From positions 5,456,001 to 5,520,000 of the forward strand of contig JBANAY010000001.1 of assembly GCA_037952775.1 (NCBI GenBank): a stretch of 64,000 bases of DNA, given 5' to 3'. The DNA comes from Clonostachys chloroleuca. Lineage: Eukaryota; Ascomycota; Sordariomycetes; Hypocreales; Bionectriaceae. This document shows positions 21,368 through 33,512 of this stretch, one piece after another. Numbering within the stretch: the first letter of the stretch is position 1; the number at the start of each line of letters is the position of its first letter. Below the pieces are notes generated by a model. It saw nothing but the letters and a program-made list of their open reading frames with translations, searched no databases and was not told the DNA's origin. The position numbers and the translations under genes are program-made.

Positions 21368-22869
21368 CTTGGTGTTGGTGCTCTCCCAGACTAAACGAGT
21401 GAATACAGAGGTGAAGAGAGTCAGGCAAGAGAGGGCAGTCAGGAAGGAGGTCTGCTTTTTACATTTCCGCCAGACCAGCTTTTTCAATTATGATCTGCAT
21501 CCTGCAGGAGTAAATATTGGGACATCGGTGATAGCCAACTCATCATTGGTGGGCTCCAATCTCGGTTCTCTCAATATCTCGGATCGGGACCTGATCGTTA
21601 ACGCTAGAGATCAGCTCGGCTAGTTTCTTCAATAGTCTGCCACGTTCTGGATGCACATCCGGGATAGCCTTGTTTGAAACAGGCGCCGCCTCTCAATAGT
21701 TTATTTAATGACCACACTACCACACTTCGGCGCGGCCAAGCCGGTGATACCGTCGTCCCCACCAGTTGAAGCTGTCAATGAAGATAAGGAGCTTTAGTTA
21801 GGTTAATGATGACTCAAAGAACGCAGGAACCTGGAACTAACTCACAATAAAGTTAGTATTGTAGGAGCTTCTAGTCCAGCCGGGTACATGTAGCACGAAA
21901 CCCACACCCCTGACAGGCCCAATGTCAATGTGATCGATTATCTTCAGCCGTAGTTGTACCACTGCAACGGCTACTGTAATTCATACTTTCTGCAGCCCTC
22001 TCAATGGTTCTAATAATTCCTTTGTCTGGCTTAATTGATTTACCATACAAGTGTCCATTGCCGCCTCTGATAACATCCTTGCTGCGTTTTGACCAGAACG
22101 GAGATATCGAAACTATAACATGCGATCATCTTGAACGATCTCGATGTTCTTCACGGAGACTTTAAAAAGGCTAGTTCCCAATGCAAGCTTTCCTCACATG
22201 AAGAGTGTGGTATATATGCACCCAAGTCGAGGACAAGGTTTGAAGCTCTCCAGCCTAAATGGTGATTGAAGGACCCCGCATAGCTTCTAGGTTCATCACA
22301 TGTTAAGTCACATCATGGAAAAGTATGAATTCTACTAGGCGGGACTTTGAGCTCCATGCTTTATTTACTTTGAAGTCAGGTGAATACTTGACAATGCAAA
22401 TGAGTCATGCGACTAGATAACATCTAACAAATCTTGAGGATCAAAGAGTAGCATCCTGCAATGGGTGCGTCTCAGTGTGAGAATATGCTGCAGTTCACCC
22501 TTGCGAGGGCGAAGTCCCGGAAGTTCTAAGTCCATGCATTGCAAGAGAGCTGGACCAGGTTGTGACGTGCGCCGGGGCTGCGACGGAAGCCTCCTCGGCA
22601 CATGGGGCTCGAATATTCCCGCGCGGTTTAGCTCATAAAATGGAACCTTCATGTGGGAATTGGGGTCGGCATCAGAATCGGGCACTCTGTCGTCGGTGTT
22701 GTACGGCTGTGGCATGGCCAGGTCGGCCGCAATGCAGTGGGTAAGTCGTTCGTTGTGTAGAATCCAGCGACACCCGGCTTTCTTCTATTCACAGTTCTCT
22801 GTGAGTGTCTGGCTGCACCCCAGGGAGTGATCTTCTTTCTTTGATCCGCTAAAGCAGCAGTATCTTCAA
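21368..22869. other. Intergenic, 1.5 kb
   Basis: Contains the promoter of the stalk protein and the 3' flank of the GH76 gene. A minus-strand frame at 22715-22413 (100 codons) has no recognisable domain. No repeat is seen. Confidence 0.35.
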
Positions 22870-24494
22870 TCAGGTAGCGGTGATCCAGTAGAAGAAGGCA
22901 GCACTGCCGAGTGCCAACAAAATAGTGAGGATACTAGCACCAGCCCGATCACCGGCCGTGATGGGCTTGAACTCTCTCATATTCGGGTCCTTACTCTTCT
23001 CACCAGCGTTGGGATTGCCCTTGGAGGTGCCGCCCGTCTTGTTCGTCACGGGCTCCTCCGTGTCATCAATCAGCAAGGATGAAACGGCTGCCAGGACGTT
23101 CATGGCCTCTCCTGCTCCGCTCGTGCGATCCGTCGATACGGGGTAGAATTTCCGCTCCGACCAGTAGAATCCGCACGCGCGGCCCGTATCCCCTCCCGTG
23201 CACTGGCTGATGGCGGCCTCGGTGGACTTGCGCAGCACGTCCTTGATCGTGTCGTGGGTGTGTGGCGCGACCTGGCCGACGGTGGCCATCCAGCGGTGGA
23301 GGTATCCCTTGAACGAGAGCATGTCAGGGGTGCAAGTGCCCTTGACGGGCTCGCAGCTAGCTTCATACGCGACATTCTCGGGGAAGAATCGTTTCAGAAC
23401 CGCCTCGAGGAGCTTGTCCAGTCTCGTCTTCCACTTCTCGTCCTTGGTCTACATTCGAGCAATTAGCGCATTGACAATGTGAAGTCGACCAAGGCGAAAC
23501 TTACAAAAGCATGCATGAATGCGGATCCCTGCAAGAGGACGGCCGCATTGTAGGAAAAGGTTTGCTTGTCAATGTCGGTACAGTTGTGTTCAACATGGCC
23601 TCCGTCGTATACATTCCATGTGTCATGATCGATGTATTTTACGCCCCACAGCCAATCCCAAGTCTTTTCGGCATGTTCAGCATATGTCGCATTATCAGTA
23701 TATCGAGCCAGTCGGGCACCCATGTTGAAGAAGATACCATTGGAGATGGCTAGAAAGAGGAGGGAGGGGTTAGCAGGGCAATGGCGGACAACGGAAAGCC
23801 GGTCAAAGTATTGGGATACCACTCACTATTCTTGTAATTATAGCCAGTGTTGGTCGAAGGAATCTGCCAGCGCATTCCTCCATTGCACTCGGCGTCATGA
23901 CGCTTGGGCTGAACCTGGGTATTCCATACAGCCTGAGCCAACTCGAGCCATTGATACTGATCCGCGGGCGGATCGGGGAATTTATTTTCGGCGGCCAGCA
24001 AGGCAGACATGCCCCAGAAACCCTGGTCGTCGTTGCCCAGCGAAAGGGTATGGTTCTCGGGCATGTAATCGCCGTTGTCGCCAGTCTGATGCAGCATGCC
24101 CTGGGTCACAACAGCATTGTAGCTGGTGTCGCCCGTCAGCTTCCAGTAGTCGATGTAAGTTCCCATCATGGCGCCGCCCTGCCACCAGTAGTAATCACCC
24201 TTGTGTTCGGTCGGTGGTCCAGGTAGAATGCCGGGGATCATGCCAGTCTGGTTGCCGGTGTATTGAAGCATCAGGTCGTAAGCGAGTGTTCGTGCGGATT
24301 GCTTGATCTCGTCTGCGACAGGCAACACGTTAGAGTTAAAGGCAAAGAAAAATAGCCGACCGGATCCTCGGAAAATATCTACCTTTTGTGCCGATTTTAT
24401 AATACTGTGCTGCGACGCGGATATCGAGAAAGAGCGACATGCACAGCACAAGCAGGCCCTTTGGCAGGGCGCCAAGCGATCGTGGTGGACTCAT
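22870..24494 (-). CDS. GH76 GPI-anchored mannosidase/transglycosidase, Dfg5/Dcw1 type
   Basis: Four exons: 24494-24383, 24312-23827, 23749-23505 and 23448-22870. The protein starts MSPPRSLGALPKGLLVLCM (signal peptide). It contains the GH76 core, with YWWQGGAMMGTYIDYW and the paired catalytic aspartates in LSLGNDDQGFWGM, then WGVKYIDHDTWNVYDGGH. A Ser/Asn/Lys-rich linker leads to a C-terminal hydrophobic tail (ASILTILLALGSAAFFYW), the mark of GPI attachment. Dfg5/Dcw1 proteins act at the plasma membrane, cross-linking GPI-anchored glycoproteins into the wall through alpha-1,6-mannan cleavage and transfer. All three introns have standard donors (GTAGAT, GTGAGT, GTAAGT). The gene is intact, with a long GC-rich upstream region. 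Confidence 0.9.
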
Positions 24495-27400
24495 TTTTGG
24501 TGGGTTGTGTGCGGGTGATTTTAGGTTGGCGATGGGCTCGATTCACCACAGTCCAATTCAGTGGGGTTTCCGCAGCGGCCTCGAATGAAACGCTGCGAAT
24601 TAACCGCTTTTCGTCGTCGAGGAAGCGAGCGATGGAGATGCCCTCCAGTTATGGGGGATAATATAGAGCGAGAGACACAAGCACGCAGAAGCAGAAACGA
24701 GAGCGAAGGATGGAGAAGGAGAAGAGACGTCCCGTGGATACGAACGGCAAGAGGATAGATGGATCGTCTTATTTAGGAGCATGACGAGGGAGGAATTCGC
24801 CAAGGGACGGGACGGTGCAGCAGCGGCAGGGAGGAACAAGACTTACCTACAGGCTTTGGTTTTCCCGCTCTCCCAGTCGAGACCAGAGTCAGCGTCTGAC
24901 CACGCCGCCAAGCCACAGGCCCAGTCTCCATATGGCTGGCTGGCTGCTGTCTTGCCTGAGCCTGTTCGTCTGCGCTGTCTGATTGTCTGCGGGGGTCGGG
25001 CGTACAGTATGACGTGTGACCCATCAAAACAAACACGGTTTCTTGATGTCACCCGCACCCACAATACGAAGGCATTGCAGAGTATTATTGGCACCAGGCC
25101 CCTCCAGCCATGGCGCCGACGTCGATCAGTGGCCCATGCCCGCTCTGATCGGGGTCGTCGGAGGTGCTGGGAAACGAGCATGCGATCAGTGGAGAGAGGT
25201 GATGGATGGATGGAAGGATGGAACGTTTGGATGGAAGGTTGAGGAATTGTCGCTCAACGGCTTGCGCATTCCAGCGAGCCCAGGGGAAGCACCGCATCAC
25301 AGCAGGTAGCTCAGAGCTTCATGCCACTGATGCTTGGCGATGGATGCCCGCCGCCAGTGCAGTAACAGTAAATACAGTGCCTACAGACAGTGATTGCCTC
25401 CATTACAGCGTTATCAGTGATAAGGGACCTACGATTCTCAGCATCGGCTCTCGGCTGCATGGTTTGTTTCACATGATGCCACGTCTCGGCGGAAGGAAAA
25501 GGAAAATATGAGACGGTCCTTTGCCAGCAATGGATTGGGATCATCCGGTCGGTCCCTCGAAATCCATCTGATCCTCCAATTTCCTCATCAGACACCAGCC
25601 GCCAGGACCGTCAGATTGTTTGAGGCTGTGCACCAGAGAGGGCATTTGATTGCTCGTTCAGTGCCCACCCACATGCCATCCAGCCCTGCCGCCCGCCAAA
25701 AAATCCCGCCCTCCAACAAGGTTAAATCAAGCATGATCGGAACACGGGGCCTTTCCTCCAGTCACGCTCCCACACGGGCAGCCATCATTCCATGCCTTAC
25801 TCGTAGCGCACACACCATTTAGCCGCAGGTACGGTACAGTAGGTACGTTACAGACACCATGATGAAATGGTGCAGAGGTGCAACATTTTCATGTTCAGCC
25901 GCTGGCCAAGGCAAGTGAGCTCGTCTGCCACCCTGATTATCGCACCGTATTCTCTGCGACATCGTGTTTGAGAACTGCAGTCCCTGCTTAGCCACCGCAT
26001 TATTGTCGGCATATACGCAGGCGCCATCTCGGATGTACCAGCCCAGACCTGAGTCTTCCCGTCCATTTCACCCGACTCCTCCAGCGCCAGCGTAAACGGC
26101 CCATCCAGCGTATCGACTGCGTATTCCGTCAAATCAATAGATTCTGTACGGAGTACGCAGAGCCAAGTCCAAGGCTCAGGTCTGGCTGCCCCCCTGCTAG
26201 CGGCTTGGCCTCTCCAGGAGTCCAGAAGCTCCAGAAGGTCGGCCAAGCCGGAGTCGGCATCTGTCACCTTGGTCTTATCCATCACATGGATGCCCCAGTT
26301 CATGCCATGCCATTGCCATTGTTTGCCTGCATTGCTACTCCACCAGTAGCACTGAGCCTGCTCATATTGCCGATTACATAATACGCAGAACCATCTGTCC
26401 TTGGGAAAATCCCAAGTTGATCACGACGGTGATTAAGTTAGGCCATGCATATCCGCTACAATTGAATTTCATATCAATAAATTCCTTTCTAATAGTCTAC
26501 TTGCGATGAAAAAGAATCTCCATTCAACTACTTCCGTAGCCGCATTTCCCATAAGTAAAACACAGGTCGTTAGCCGGGTCCAGTGCTCTTTCGAGGCGGC
26601 GCTCGGTTATCGTTTCATCTCCCGTCGATCACAACACTTTGACTCGGTGCGCTGATATCCGTGCCTATATGCTTACAATATCCCTGCATGATGTATTTTT
26701 ATTTTCTATTTTCTAAAATTTCCCGGAATGCATCGAACGCTCTGGCATGATGAAGCTGGTCAGCCCCGTGCCATTCATTCAATTGCCAAGACTTTAGGGT
26801 AGGTGTGAATCAAGGAGACCCCGTTGCTCTCCTCCGCATTCAAGCCAATAGAGAGCTTGTAAATACAAAATTTAGTTTTATATTTACATAACCCAAATAC
26901 CTTACTCAACTAACTGAAAACAACACACAATGCATGCGAAAGATCACCTGGAACAGGCTATATAATGGCTTGTGGCTGTATCATTATGGGGCTCTGGAAC
27001 GATGGGTATATTACACCTTCAATGACCGGGCCTTCAGGGATCGTTCACGATCGACAACCAGTGATCCCAAAACCGTATCCTGCGCTTGGATTGACCAGAA
27101 GCGGACCCCTAATCAACTTACTCATACGATTGAGGCTGTGTAAGTATCAATCTTACAACGACTCACCGCACAAGCTTTGACTTTTTTAGAAGGAGACAAC
27201 TCCTTCCGCCCACATCTGCTGATATCTTGGGCCAAGGGGTGAACTTGGTTCCTAACCGTGAGCATGAATTGCTCCTCCCCTGGACACTAGGGCTTTTTTA
27301 TTTAACTTAGCAGTGATCAGCAAATTATCTTCATGTATGCTCGAATTTAGTTTGCTTCGGGTCTCTTGGCTGATAGAAAATCAAATAAGCTTACCGACTA

Positions 27401-28204
27401 TCCATTGGCAACCTCCCAGTCCCCACAGACTTGAAATTAATCTATGTTGCTCTTGAAATCCCCAGAATGGGGAAATCCATGGGCAATGTCTTCTACCTGT
27501 ACCTGCCAATGGATGGGAGTAATAGTGGTCCCAGACCAGCAAGTTTTCCCTGAGCTCTGGGGGCTTCAATCCATGGATATGATTCATCGCATAGAGAGTT
27601 GAGAAGTTGAATAACGATCCGTAAGAAGTGATACTTACATATCTTGAGAATGTATTCTTTTATAGATAAACTGCATCGTTCTAGGGAGGTTATAGATTGC
27701 CGAAAACTCCAAAATAACTAAGACTCAACCCAACCTCTTCCCTTGTATTGGGATTTAATGTTCGCAGAAGCACTTCGGCATATTGAACAAGGGAGCTTAA
27801 AGGTAGCCTAAGAGAGTATTAGATTGCAAAAATGGTGAAAAGAGGACCATCTATGAGTATTATACCTGAATAATAACAGACGAGGTAAGGATGAAAAGAA
27901 AATTGGAAAATGGCAAGCCATATATTGGATTCTAACCTCTGAGCTCCATGCCGGTATTTAAGAGCACCATTGATTAACCTTCGGTTACCTATCCAAGGAT
28001 GAGAGGGGCCATTTGAATCCAAATGTGATGTTTGCGTGCGAGCTGCGACTTGTAACCATATCAACTGTACCAACGATGTGCATGCTCCCAAAAGAACGGG
28101 AATTGTAGCGGCATTAGGTTGATAGTTCTCTATTGTCATTCTATGAAAGTTCTATGTGAGCAGAGTCTTGATCTGCGTGTTCTGATACGCCCTTGAAGGG
28201 CTGT
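24495..28204. other. Large intergenic region, 3.7 kb
   Basis: No gene is supported. 24.5-25.9 kb is mixed-composition DNA with a GGAT-rich stretch near 25202-25241, perhaps an extended promoter of the GH76 gene. A 151-codon minus-strand frame at 26303-25848 has no recognisable domain. 26.4-28.2 kb is more AT-rich and holds only short chance frames. Confidence 0.4.
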
Positions 28205-30673
28205 TTATAAATCCAAGAAAAGAGTAAAGAAAGCACACGCCAAGGCCATCATGCCAACGCTGTTCACCGTAGCGCCATTATCATTAATAACATTAGTTTG
28301 ACTGCCACCGCCATTATTATTATCTCCCTCTCCGCCTGGCTTGTTGGTAGTCGAGTCTCCGCCTCCGCCATTACCGCTGTTGTTGCTCTCGTCATTGGAT
28401 GAATTGGTCGTCGACATGCTCGTTGAGTTGGCATTCTCCCATGTCTTGTTGTACGAATATCCCGGGTTCTCGATGATCGTATCATTGACTTGCGAGCCAG
28501 GGCCGTTGGTTGAGTTCCGCACGCAGACGGATTTATCACCGCCGGCAAACTTGGCTGCTGTCTTCCACAGCACAGAAATGTCGCGCACCATGTCACCCGT
28601 CCAGAACAGCCGGCAGTTGGCAGCCTCGTAGACGAACTGGCGAGGCATGTCTGGGCTCTTGGGCAGGATCGAATCAAGCATGTTGACGCCGGCGGCCCTC
28701 GTGTCCACGAACCACGGCGCGTCGCTGAGCAGCTCCGGAAGGTTGGTGATATCGTTAGTGGTGACGCCGATCTTGCCGAGGAAGGTGTTGAACTTGCTGC
28801 CGGCGAGGCTGCGTATATTGTTGATCGTGTCTGTGGTGCCGCTGATGTAGGAGAAGGTCCTGTCGTTGCTTCCTCTGGTGCCGCCCACGCCTTGCATCGG
28901 TCCGCTCTGAGGGATCCCGCCGACGACGACTGTCTTGACGGAAGCATCCGTCTTCATCATTGCCGCGAACGTGTGGCAGGTGCTGGCGCAGTACCCGTCG
29001 GTGAGCAATATGATATCGTCAGCTTTCCAGGGCTGCTCGTAGCTGACGGTGTTGTCGCCGTAGTTGGCAATGTAGAATCCAAGTTCGTCCCTGATGGCTT
29101 TGCTCGAGTAGTCGTATTGCGCATTATTTGTGAAATTATCCTCCGTATTACTGCTTTTGATGGGACCAAAGAACTCGTTATACGACTTCCACGGCGTCCC
29201 ACCCGTTGTTCTCGTAAACCCCTTGTTGAGAAACCCTGAATTGTTGTAGAAATTACGGACAGGTTGAACAATGGTGTTGTCCAATACATTATCCTTGTTC
29301 TCGATGAGACCAGTTATTACGTTTCCATATGTCTTCAGCTCGGGTATAGCACGAGCCCGAAACAATGGAGTCGGTTGAATCCGAGGGAAGAATTGACGGA
29401 ATACGTCAAAGGCGAGGAAAACCGTGCCGCCGCCGTTGCCAGACAAGTCGATGACGATCTTGGTGGCATTGGCACTCTTGGCCTGCTTGATAAACGACTT
29501 GACAGTATCGCTGAAAGTTGCCGCGTTTGCGAGGCTATTCGCAGCAAAGTTGGGAATGCTCAGCACACCGATCGACTCGTCCTCGAGCACATACCCAGAG
29601 ACGGTTCCTCCAACGGAGAAATTGGACTGCACCACAACAGGGTTTCTTGGGTAGCTTCTGTATGGAATGTTGGAGCGAGGGCTGCCGGGAGCGCCTTCGA
29701 CCTCAGTGATTTTGATTGACTCGGGGATGAGGTTGTTCACGGACAGAGTCTTGACACTGGAGGTTTTCTCGTTGGTGACCCTGCCCTTCTTGATTCCCTT
29801 CGCGCTGGTGTACGAGTAGTCGGTGAGATTGATCGATGCTCCGGCCTTGTACGCCCACTCGAAACTGGTCCCATTCTTGAATTTCCCCTGTATCGACTTG
29901 CCATTGTAGATGGTCGTGGATTGGAAGAAGTCGTAGGCAATCGAACTGTCGCCGCTGGTCCCTGTTCGGGAGAATTGGTTCGCAGAGTTCACCATCAACT
30001 GGTTCCATTCGGCATGCGGATCAATCAGGCCCATGGCGGCGGTCGTGCGCTCCAAATATGATCGTAGATACGAGAACGGGGACTGGCCTTGCAGTTGAAC
30101 GATGGGTGACGCATTGCTGACCTTGCCGATGATGTCTGAGTTGGCGTAGATCTCGGGGATTTCCTGGCCGTCAGACGAGATGGAAACCAGTCCGTCGGGA
30201 AGAAACCAGGTGAAGAGCCCAATTACACCTGCATTGTAGCTGAGGTGACCCTCGTGTGCGTCTCGGATGACCGCCTGGATATCAAGCTCCAGCGCGTATT
30301 GGCTGCTGTATGCTTCGTCCGTGATTTTCTTCCCAATTGCGTCCAGTCTTCCCATGACGTCAACGGGCAGCTGCTGATATGATTTCGGAGGATTCTTGAG
30401 GTACGCCAGCGTGCTCTGGAAGGAAAAGTATTTCTTGATATACGCCAGCATGTCCGTGGCATCTTGCGCATCAAGAGCCACGGACGTGACACACTGGAAC
30501 GCGAGCTCGGCATCGAACCCAGCCAGGTACCGAATATCGCTCGGGAAAGAAAGATCGAGACTCGAGGCCAGCTTGAGTTGGTCGTCGGCAATTTGCTTAC
30601 ACGGGCTGCTGGCGGCGGCGCAGAGCTGCACCGCAGCGAGCCACGAGACCACCCCAAACCCGTTGCAACGCAT
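28205..30673 (-). CDS. S41-family serine peptidase, secreted, probably GPI-anchored
   Basis: Uninterrupted 822-residue protein. Signal peptide at 1-21 (MRCNGFGVVSWLAAVQLCAAA). The N-terminal region includes DAHEGHLSYNAG. The S41 catalytic part holds IVIDLSGNGGGTVFLA and the nucleophile region LLTDGYCASTCHTFA, as in fungal CPAF-like S41 proteins. The C-terminus is Ser/Asn/Gly-rich and ends in a hydrophobic tail (GMMALACAFFTLFLDL), consistent with GPI anchoring. Such enzymes cleave proteins or peptides outside the cell. Some homologues (UstP) lie in RiPP clusters, but no RiPP precursor or UstY/DUF3328 gene is seen here. Single exon, no lesions. Confidence 0.85.
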   Translation of the reverse strand: MRCNGFGVVSWLAAVQLCAAASSPCKQIADDQLKLASSLDLSFPSDIRYLAGFDAELAFQCVTSVALDAQDATDMLAYIKKYFSFQSTLAYLKNPPKSYQQLPVDVMGRLDAIGKKITDEAYSSQYALELDIQAVIRDAHEGHLSYNAGVIGLFTWFLPDGLVSISSDGQEIPEIYANSDIIGKVSNASPIVQLQGQSPFSYLRSYLERTTAAMGLIDPHAEWNQLMVNSANQFSRTGTSGDSSIAYDFFQSTTIYNGKSIQGKFKNGTSFEWAYKAGASINLTDYSYTSAKGIKKGRVTNEKTSSVKTLSVNNLIPESIKITEVEGAPGSPRSNIPYRSYPRNPVVVQSNFSVGGTVSGYVLEDESIGVLSIPNFAANSLANAATFSDTVKSFIKQAKSANATKIVIDLSGNGGGTVFLAFDVFRQFFPRIQPTPLFRARAIPELKTYGNVITGLIENKDNVLDNTIVQPVRNFYNNSGFLNKGFTRTTGGTPWKSYNEFFGPIKSSNTEDNFTNNAQYDYSSKAIRDELGFYIANYGDNTVSYEQPWKADDIILLTDGYCASTCHTFAAMMKTDASVKTVVVGGIPQSGPMQGVGGTRGSNDRTFSYISGTTDTINNIRSLAGSKFNTFLGKIGVTTNDITNLPELLSDAPWFVDTRAAGVNMLDSILPKSPDMPRQFVYEAANCRLFWTGDMVRDISVLWKTAAKFAGGDKSVCVRNSTNGPGSQVNDTIIENPGYSYNKTWENANSTSMSTTNSSNDESNNSGNGGGGDSTTNKPGGEGDNNNGGGSQTNVINDNGATVNSVGMMALACAFFTLFLDL

Positions 30674-31908
30674 CGCTCAAAACACGCAAAGGAAATTAAA
30701 CTGTCGCAGTTGACGAAGAAACCTGGAGAAACAAGGGAAAATCAAGAAGAGGCATCCCAGCAGGAGAGAGGCCGGAGATGTAGCAAAACCGCCAACCAGG
30801 GGCTGCCCCAGCTCCTGCAATTTCCCCCACCCAGTTTCAGGGTCGTTTCGAACGCGCCATGTGGTCGTGGGATCAGCGAATCAAAGCCAATGGGATCACG
30901 TATCTGGTTCAGGTAGGCGCCTCTCTTGCTTCACCCCATGCACGCAGGATGCGTTGTCCAGGCCTAGATACGAGTTGGAATGATTCCCACTGGCAACTGA
31001 CCCTAGGGGGATCCGGATCCAAGGGTAGATTCATAGATTTGCCCGCACGTGGACGACAATTGCAGGTGATCGGTCCTGTTCGTAGAGCCTTGCTGGCCTG
31101 CAAATTCGCTACCCTATGGTGTTACAATTATACACTGATGTCGGCTGCGCTGGTTCTCGCCCTGTCCACCATAACCGTGTATTGAACCTCCTGTTGATTA
31201 TGGATGTCTAGGTAGCTAAAGAACGATACACACCGCAGACATTAGACGATCCAAACCGTGAACCTCAATGAATCACTCGGCTCTATGGTTTTGGCGTTGC
31301 ATGCTATATCCCCTGCCTTTCAAACTCTCGCAATCCGACATACTCATAAATACGGATTCGATGGAGAACTGGCGAGTGGGGAGCGTAACAGGATGAAAAG
31401 AGTACATCATTTGATTCCCCCTAGCACCAGCCTGAAGAACTTTGATCGAATAAATATTTGAGACTAGTATAAGCAACTCACGAATATTATGAGGTGGGAG
31501 GGTTGGTAGGCTATAGGGCTACGTTTCTTTAACTAGCCCGGATGGTGTAAATGTGTCTTCATCTTGAATTTGGGCGTTTCCTTTCTGGGTGTATTTAGAT
31601 TATAAAAGTAAACGACTGAAGTAGAATAAAGAAAGCTCTTTTGATTCGTAGGATATTTGTCTTTAAAAATATGATTAGCCTCTGGTCTCTAACAATAGGG
31701 CGCAGACTTTTAATGTAGGCAATCCAAGCATTTGTCATTGTCGTCGACTTAACTTAGTCGATAAATACGTGGTGTAATATAGGAATGGCATTTTGGTAGT
31801 TGGAGGATGCAGGTTCCCAGGTGCCATCGTACATGAGCTGCACATTATGTCCCTTTCACGCCCAGCTTGGACGAGCTATATAGTTGAGAACTCGCAGCCG
31901 TGGATAAA
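30674..31908. other. Intergenic, 1.2 kb
   Basis: Promoter side of the protease and 3' side of the cupin gene. No gene or repeat is supported. Confidence 0.35.
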
Positions 31909-32661
31909 TTATTCCCGTTTGACACTTTTTGTTTTCCTTGCATCCCACCAACGATCGTAGGCCCCGGATGGCGTGTAGACCTGTCTCACCGGTTGGACTC
32001 CAAGCAGCCAACCAATCCACGTAGCTAGGTATAGTATTGCATGAGAGGCCACCTGGTCTAACTGTTTTCCGATGATGGGTACCAGGCTTTTGGCGTTCGA
32101 GAACGCCGGAAAGTTGTCTAGATGGTAGAAAATGACAAACAAGTTGAGAGTGATCCAGAAGTCCTGAAAGATGTCGCGCGCAAAACGAGGGACCAATGAT
32201 GGGGCCCAAGCATATTTGTTGAGAAATGAAGGTGGATTAAGGATAACTCCGTTTAGATTCCAAAAGAAAATAGATTTCTCTTCATCAGCCGGATCTGTGC
32301 GCTCGATAACGACCACTTCCCCCTCAGGGCCAGCACGTTGCCACTCGTGCCATACGAAGCGATCGACTCTGACCTCTGGTTGTTCGCCGTTGGTAGCAGT
32401 GATAACCTTCCACGTATCGCCTACTCGAGCCCGGATGCTGCCTTTGACAACTTTCAAGAACTCGGTATGAGACTCATGCCAGTGGAGGCCACTAGACCAG
32501 GTGGATGTCGGTGGAAGAGTGATGCGAACAGACCCGGGAGTTGACATGTCGTAGACGACAGCGTTGGGCAGCTGCCGCGTAATAACTTTTGGAATTTCGT
32601 TACCCATTGTTGCAGCTTTCCGCATGTGTGTCGCCCAAATGGAAAGTAATTGGCGATGCAC
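31909..32661 (-). CDS. Cupin-domain protein with C-terminal membrane segments
   Basis: Intact 250-residue single-exon protein; an alternative start lies at the Met before GNEIPK (residue 19). The N-terminal half is a cupin barrel with the metal-ligand motif GLHWHESHTEFLKVVKG. The second motif is weaker (RVDRFVWHEWQR). The C-terminal half has hydrophobic stretches, DFWITLNLFVIFYHL and ASHAILYLATWIGWLLG, suggesting membrane association, unusual for a cupin. It is divergent from the P450 at 33513 across 850 bp, so the two may be co-regulated tailoring-type enzymes. Reaction unknown. Confidence 0.75.
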   Translation of the reverse strand: MHRQLLSIWATHMRKAATMGNEIPKVITRQLPNAVVYDMSTPGSVRITLPPTSTWSSGLHWHESHTEFLKVVKGSIRARVGDTWKVITATNGEQPEVRVDRFVWHEWQRAGPEGEVVVIERTDPADEEKSIFFWNLNGVILNPPSFLNKYAWAPSLVPRFARDIFQDFWITLNLFVIFYHLDNFPAFSNAKSLVPIIGKQLDQVASHAILYLATWIGWLLGVQPVRQVYTPSGAYDRWWDARKTKSVKRE

Positions 32662-33512
32662 GAGATTTTGTAACTTAGATACCTTAAGGACAGATATATG
32701 ATATATGGAAAAGAATATTAATAAAAGCGTAGTGCTTTGTGGCGCTTGTGAGTCCTCAATATAAGCAGCACGTGATCCTTTTCAATAGTTGATGTGCGAC
32801 CCTAGCTGGTGAGAGCCTTGATTTATAATCTTCCAGACTCCATCCTTAGAAAGTAAAACTAAAAATGCAGCCATGGTGCCTGCTGCTGACAAGAGACCCG
32901 GGGAAATGATTAATAATTCTCCATCAACCTATTCTGATATCTGTTCGGTTTCGGCTACGCAGTTGCTTGGTAGGACCATTTATACAGAACTTGTAGGGCG
33001 AAAGGATAAGCTTCTCAGAGGCGATTGCGGCTTTTTTGTATTGCCGTGATTGGGTGGTCGGGGATAAGCTGAAATTGGCTCTGCCGGTGGTGAGCCAGAT
33101 TCTTGGTGTTGAGTTGGGACTTTGGTTGTGGTGTGGTTGCAGACGAGGGTTGCAGCATCCCGACCACCGAGAGTAACTTTGATTACCGTTGACTTGTGAA
33201 GAGCCATGTACCAATTTCTAGGGAAAGCTCGCATTGCCTCGGCAGCTGACCCGCTGACATAGTGACGAGGGAATTCAGCCTAAGCCCGAGGATTTCCTTT
33301 TCGAGCCATGGCCGATGCGTGCGAGAGGAAGCAAATCACAAAAGGCCTTTTGTCAATCCATGCAGACCTGAGGGGAAGGTGACGTCCAATGAGCATAAAA
33401 GTAGCTGTTTACTGGAATGGGATCGCACATTCCTCCCAAACCCGTGATTTTCTTCTTCTGTTTTGAGAACCACGGCGTGAAACACACAAATCGTCCTTGA
33501 CAAACAGTGTAG
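32662..33512. promoter_or_regulatory. Divergent intergenic region, cupin / P450
   Basis: 850 bp between divergent starts. Short frames at 32924-33234 on the minus strand are not convincing. No palindromic operator was noticed. Confidence 0.35.

Noticed and set aside
22413..22715. 100-codon minus-strand frame
   Set aside because: No domain, no good splice partner, and composition like neighbouring non-coding DNA.
25848..26303. 151-codon minus-strand frame
   Set aside because: No recognisable domain or conserved features; could be chance in GC-moderate DNA.
27398..27516. Inverted repeat of about 11-13 bp with a 93-nt loop
   Set aside because: Arms are short and flanks do not match, so it is likely chance; no target duplication.
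28264..28947. 227-codon minus-strand frame
   Set aside because: It lies inside the S41 peptidase gene in a different frame.
28205..30673. Ustiloxin-type RiPP cluster
   Set aside because: Only the S41 peptidase is present; no precursor repeat gene and no DUF3328 genes were found.
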